From Lucifuga dentata (taxonomy: Eukaryota; Chordata; Actinopteri; Ophidiiformes; Bythitidae), in contig VXCM01002528.1 in NCBI GenBank assembly GCA_014773175.1, forward strand, positions 36,209-100,208: a DNA stretch of 64,000 nt. The letters are read 5' to 3'. How positions within the stretch are numbered: the first letter of the stretch is position 1; the number at the start of each line of letters is the position of its first letter. Positions 59,691-64,000 of the stretch are shown in pieces. Under the pieces are notes generated by a model, which was not told the origin of the DNA, ran no database searches, and was given only the letters and a program-made list of their open reading frames with translations. The position numbers were made by a program, and so were the translations under genes.

Positions 59691-59699
59691 TTGTTTCTC

Positions 59700-60220
59700 T
59701 AGTCAAGTTACTCATTGGTCACCATTGGAAAGCTGGTTGTAGCTGGTTCTATCTAGGGATAGAATGTTCGCAAAGAGCATGCAAGCTCATGCAAAACCCT
59801 CACAGGGTGAAATAAGAGGTAAAGGAGAAACCTAAGCACAGCACTGGCATTGGACCTGAGGTCAAAGTGAACAGGAACAGAGACTGCACACCTGGGTGTG
59901 AGTGCTCCCTAAACGCCCCCCCTTCAATCTTTGCCCTTGCCCAGTACCTTCTAACCCCCCTAGTCTTCACACTGTGTGGCATCTGAACTCAGCCAACAGG
60001 ATAATTAGCCCCAGAGGCCAGTTTAGCAGGACGGAAAACAGCATTTCAGCGAGTCTTCTGCACCAAATAGCAGTGTGTTGCAAGTGTGTTGGCATCAACA
60101 AAGCTTGTTGACCCTTCATTACTTTCCCGACCATTTGTCTGTGTGAGTCCAACCATGATGCTTTTGTTCTTCGCATTTTAAGGGAGAGTGACAAAAAAGT
60201 CTCCAGATCTGGAAACTACA
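59700..60220. other. Unique non-coding DNA
   Basis: No coding exon or repeat recognised. Confidence 0.4.
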
Positions 60221-60225
60221 TCTAA

Positions 60226-60863
60226 GGTTACATTTCCACTACAAATCTTGATTCTCTAATCTGATCTTTTGCCTATATCTATTTAAACACTTCAGTGGAT
60301 GAAAATGAAATAAATATTTATATCTGATCAGTGGGTTTAGAACTTTCAAAAGAGATGATAAATATTCAATATGTTGTGTGAGCGATTATCTCAAGGCTCT
60401 CCCCTCAGAATATGTATTTTCGTTGGACAATCACAGAAGAAAAGTGGGTGGGAGTTGGACCGTGGCGGCTGTAACAGAAGCCTGTTATCACACACTATCT
60501 GTTTGACATAAACACCACATTAGTGTGTCTGATATTTATGTTGCACGTCCTCCATTTCTGTTAACAGAATGGTCATCATATTGATCGCCTACATCATTCA
60601 TATGTGGATAAAGTAGACAGTACAAAGCAGTCGGAATGGCAAGGAAGTGCTGATCTGCATACTTAGATTACAGTCACATTGGCAGATATCTGGTATGTTT
60701 CTGATTTAATTCCACATAAGCATGTGGCTCAAAATGGATCGGAAAATATCTGATTCCATGTGCTTCTGTGCCATTTACATCTTCACAACGCATATCCGAT
60801 ATGTGCCACACGCAAGCAAAAGATCTGAATCAGGTCGCTCGCATGTGGTAGTGAAAATGTAGC
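60226..60863. mobile_element. Non-autonomous DNA transposon, ~638 bp
   Basis: The left terminus GTTACATTTCCACTACA pairs with the right terminus, whose reverse complement is GCTACATTTTCACTACCACA. Subterminal motifs such as GATCTTTTGC near the left and GCAAAAGATCTGAATC near the right are also inverted. No transposase frame. The layout matches a fish MITE class. The superfamily is uncertain (hAT-like suspected) and no clear target duplication was found. Confidence 0.6.
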
Positions 60864-60879
60864 ATAAAAAACACAGCAG

Positions 60880-61555
60880 TATAGCTTTTATGACCATTTT
60901 CCCTCCAAACCATCTATAACACTGGCCAACTGATCACTCATCATCACTTATTGTCCCATTTGCCTAGAAATAAGGTGGATAGAAGCAGGTTTGAAAGTTT
61001 TAGTGGAAATAACAGGTGTTCACTGTGAATTTATAATGTTGTAGTAATTTTTCAAAACAAATATGAATGTTTTTCATAAGTAATATTTGTCCAAGTTAGT
61101 AATCATAATTGCGTTGCCCTTCTTGAAATCAGAAAAACTACATCCTGGACAAACACAAAGCCCTGCTGTCAGATTGACCATGTAAAATTCAAAGGAAGTG
61201 CTTACTAAATACAGCGGAAGAGAACATTTTGGTTGGATTATCAACAAAACTAAACTAATATCCAATCAATGTAACATTAATTCTGATATATTAATATTAA
61301 TACTATTAAGAAACCAGATTATTGCTAAAAACCACTGACATCCTCTGCTGGAGTTTATGCTGTGTTTAGAATTTTACTATTTGTCAGCTTTGTTTAGAAA
61401 TCTGTTGAACTGCTTTATAGTATAACATAAGCAGAGCTTTAGGTATTGTTTTCCCAGCATTGAAGTTTATCTTATGCGGAAACATTTCTGTCTTATTCTT
61501 GGTTCTTTAACCCAAGGACTTCCCACTTCCAAGCAGGTGTTTGGAAGTCTGGAAT
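60880..61555. other. Unique AT-rich non-coding DNA
   Basis: Nothing recognised. Confidence 0.4.
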
Positions 61556-61558
61556 AGC

Positions 61559-61561
<3 letters not shown>

Positions 61562-61599
<38 letters not shown>
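61562..61599. repeat. (CA)n microsatellite
   Basis: About 19 CA units. Confidence 0.97.
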
Positions 61600-61603
<4 letters not shown>

Positions 61604-62012
61604 GCATGCACCCCTTCCCCATCACTCGTTCCCTCCCCTCCATTTCTCCCTGAAGAAAATTAACACTCTCCTCCCACTGCAGGTGGTGAAGGGAGGGGCA
61701 GCAGGGATGGAGAGGCGGAGAGGGCGGAGGAGTGTCGAGAGCCTGATTTATCTGAGGCTGTCAGGCCCTGGGAGGCCTCAGTGGGTGCTTCTGTGTGTGT
61801 GTGTTTGTGTGCGTGTGTGTCTGTGTATGTGTGTGTGGGGGTGTCTGTGTGTTTACAATGGGTGCAGGAAGAGAAGTGTCTCTCCCACCTTGGCCCCTGG
61901 GTTGGCACAGAGGAAGCCCCTCTCTGTCTCATTAGGATGTGAGTGTGTGTGTGTGAGTATGGGGGGTGTCGGAGGATGGGGGGGCAGTGTGACAGTTCAA
62001 AGTGACATTCAC

Positions 62013-62022
62013 NGGGGGGGGG
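62013..62022. repeat. Poly(G) with N scar (62013)
   Basis: G homopolymer of nine bases directly after an N. Sequence may be missing here. Confidence 0.8.
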
Positions 62023-62404
62023 AAACATGTCAATATGTGACATTAGTCTTGATTCCTATGTGACACCTTGGTATATTTGCAAAGCGTCAGTACCTCAGCA
62101 TCAGTTACCATCCACAAGCACTTCACACAAACACACACTCACACACACAAACAGACACAAGTGATACATCAGCAACACCACATCATATGCACTTTTGTTT
62201 GTGCATTTATAAACAGTGCTTAGTCAAAGAAGTCACAAACTGTTTATTTGTATACAGTATTATTTGTCATGATGATGGGAAAGTTCGCTTAATTTCACAT
62301 TACTACAAAATTACATTAATAATCATTGTTTTTCAAACATTCTTACCTTTAACACTAAAGTATTATGTTCCCCAGATACTTTTTCTCCCCAAATACCCAG
62401 TGGG

Positions 62405-62444
62405 AAAAAAAAAAAAAAAAAAANGAAAAAAAAAAAAAAAAAAA
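62405..62444. repeat. Poly(A) tract with N scar (62424)
   Basis: A homopolymer with N followed by G. Confidence 0.9.
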
Positions 62445-63130
62445 TGTTTGTTTGTGGCTATCAATATTCATTGAAATATAACTGGTAGTTACAACCAGCC
62501 ACTACTCCTCTTCAGAAGGCAACTTTGTTTTCACATCCATTTGTAGCTTTCACTAAAGCCTCTTGACAAGGGGAATAAACAAAAGAGTGGGTCAACAACA
62601 ACAAAAAGGACTACATTTTTTAAAAAAAAGTTATGAGAAGTAACAAATGGACCGACAAAGTACCGGACCTACATTTGAAATAGATCAAACTTCTCTCAGA
62701 CCCAAATTTAAGGGCCAACCAACCCAAACCACCCAACCCAAACCACCTCATGTCAGATAACAGTCTATCACATCCACTCTGTCCCCATTGGGCAGTACCC
62801 AAGCAGGACATGCATCAACACACACACTGATCAGTGGTCCCATAAACACACCAATGTTGGGGGAGCTGCTGAGCCCAAGATTGGACCTCATTCCACCTAA
62901 AAGCCATAATCACCACCCAGCTACAGGATTAAACACAGCTCCCACTGGCCCAAGCACCCAGAGCAGGTTCCGAGCTCAACATGTAGCATCTATTTGACAG
63001 ATGATGCCATGGAAGGGGTTCCAAGTTCAACATACAGATGAATAGGTTTTCATAATAAAAATAAATATTATAAATACTGTTCAATTTTGTGCCTTTTTTT
63101 AACATGGTACAGACAGCAGGTGTTTCTTTG
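62445..63130. other. Unique non-coding DNA
   Basis: Includes a short CCAACCCAAA-type run near 62715-62745 and a diverged repeat GGTTCC(G/A)AG(C/T)TCAACAT at about 62965 and 63019. The 69-residue frame here is not recognised and has no splice context. Confidence 0.35.
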
Positions 63131-63139
63131 ATATAAAAG

Positions 63140-63565
63140 TAGTTTGACATCAATTAAGATCATAATGAAACCAGTCAGATTACTTTTGCAACCATCATTT
63201 TACACTTTCCACAACCGTGCTTATTCAGCCTTCGCTTCATTGTCAGCGCTTCAGTTATTAATCCAGTGCTTCAGCAGCTGGTTTGGGCCTTACAAGTATT
63301 TCCCTACATTAGCATATAAGATTTATTTCACTAAACCCATTAAAACTAATAAGCACACAATTACCAGGCACATGGCAGGGGAATATGCATATCAAAAAAG
63401 CCAGGGCTGTCATATTGTCCTGAGCGTGTGCCAAGCTCTACATTCTGACCATGTGGTCCAGGATTATAATAAGAACGGTTCTCTGAAGGATGCGGCTCCA
63501 AGTACTCTAAGAGTTAGCACTGCTAATTGGACAAACATCATTATCTAGTTGGGAGCAAATGACTA
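63140..63565. promoter_or_regulatory. Candidate conserved non-coding element, longest block
   Basis: Over 400 bases of unique sequence with no low complexity: AGTTATTAATCCAGTGCTTC, CATTAGCATATAAGATTTAT, GGGGAATATGCATATCAAA, AGCACTGCTAATTGGAC. One plus-strand frame of 134 residues spans it, but its composition is unlike a protein domain I know, so a non-coding element is preferred. Confidence 0.36.
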
Positions 63566-63829
63566 CTGTCTTCATTCATCATAATAGCAATGTATTTTTT
63601 GAAATGATGTGCATGTGTGTGCATTCAGCAAAAGGTAAAGATTGCACTACACAGTTGCCTCAATAAGTCCCAAGAGCTGAGAAGAAAGCGAGAGAAAATG
63701 AAGTCCAGCAAAGATATCTGTCAAGCAGAATACACAGCGAATGTCTTTTAAAATGACAGGTAGCAACAATGAAATGATGAGGGATAGCAATAGCATAAAT
63801 TAGCAAGAAGCGTCTCTTTTCTCCTCTGA

Positions 63830-64000
63830 TTTCTTTTTCTAGATGCCCTCTCTCTACCTTCTCGCCACTGTCACTTGCAACCCCTCCTCCCCCTCCTCAA
63901 AACCCTGCTTTCACTCCTGATCTATCTTTCTCTCTTTAAAGATGGGCAGAGTGTCACATAGAAGAGAGGAGGAGAGGAAGGGACGAAGGAAGAGGAGGAG
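63830..64000. other. C/T-rich then A/G-rich end of window
   Basis: A pyrimidine-rich stretch (63845-63935) is followed by a purine-rich end (63959-64000). No gene recognised. Confidence 0.5.

Noticed and set aside
62690..62750. Telomere-like AACCC repeats
   Set aside because: Units are irregular (CCAACCCAAACCACC) and few. They do not match the vertebrate telomere hexamer.
62788..62997. 69-residue frame of plausible composition
   Set aside because: Short, unrecognised, and without splice or start context.
63144..63548. 134-residue plus-strand open frame
   Set aside because: Spans a likely non-coding conserved block. No domain recognised.
1..64000. CRISPR array, operon or other prokaryotic system
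   Set aside because: No repeat-spacer periodicity and no coding-dense region. The direct repeats seen are microsatellites, transposons or assembly joins.

Overview
The window is eukaryotic, vertebrate-type non-coding DNA, and the texture suggests a teleost fish. Evidence: about forty long (AC)n and (AG)n microsatellites in 64 kb, several short non-autonomous DNA transposons with terminal inverted repeats, a tRNA-derived SINE head, a decayed LINE 3' end, and no bacterial-style gene packing. The species cannot be named from the sequence alone.

No protein-coding gene, rRNA, tRNA or CRISPR array could be supported. The longer open frames are translations of microsatellites, polypurine or polypyrimidine tracts, or repeat DNA. 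The only recognisable protein homology is a broken reverse-transcriptase C-terminus on the minus strand at about 22.76-23.35 kb. The window is best read as intergenic or deep intronic sequence.

Layout: 0-12 kb holds microsatellites, a degenerate minisatellite of about 82 bp period (3.69-4.08 kb) and a 432 bp inverted-repeat element (8.61-9.04 kb). 12-22 kb is mostly unique AT-rich DNA with AT-rich palindromic repeats at 19 kb. 22-30 kb has the LINE remnant and the first copy of a TTAA-flanked inverted-repeat family (29.36-29.93 kb). 30-38 kb has regulatory-looking unique blocks (33.2-34.2 and 36.1-36.3 kb), a small hAT-like element (36.48-36.83 kb) and a MITE with a SINE head inside it (37.82-38.69 kb). 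38-49 kb holds strand-asymmetric purine and pyrimidine tracts, a strong G-quadruplex motif (42.66 kb) and the other two copies of the TTAA family (45.48-46.06 and 48.86-49.43 kb). 49-64 kb is the richest part in complex, motif-dense unique sequence that looks like conserved non-coding elements, interrupted by (CT)n and (GT)n arrays and one further inverted-repeat transposon (60.23-60.86 kb).

A technical signature runs through the whole window. There are 26 isolated single N bases. At seven of them the 61-67 bp to the left is repeated exactly to the right, and most of the rest sit in homopolymers or (AC)n. This looks like contig ends joined by one N without merging their overlap, so those direct repeats are probably artefacts. 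No novel biological system was found. The best leads are the three-copy TTAA MITE family, the LINE remnant, the nested MITE/SINE and the block of candidate enhancers.
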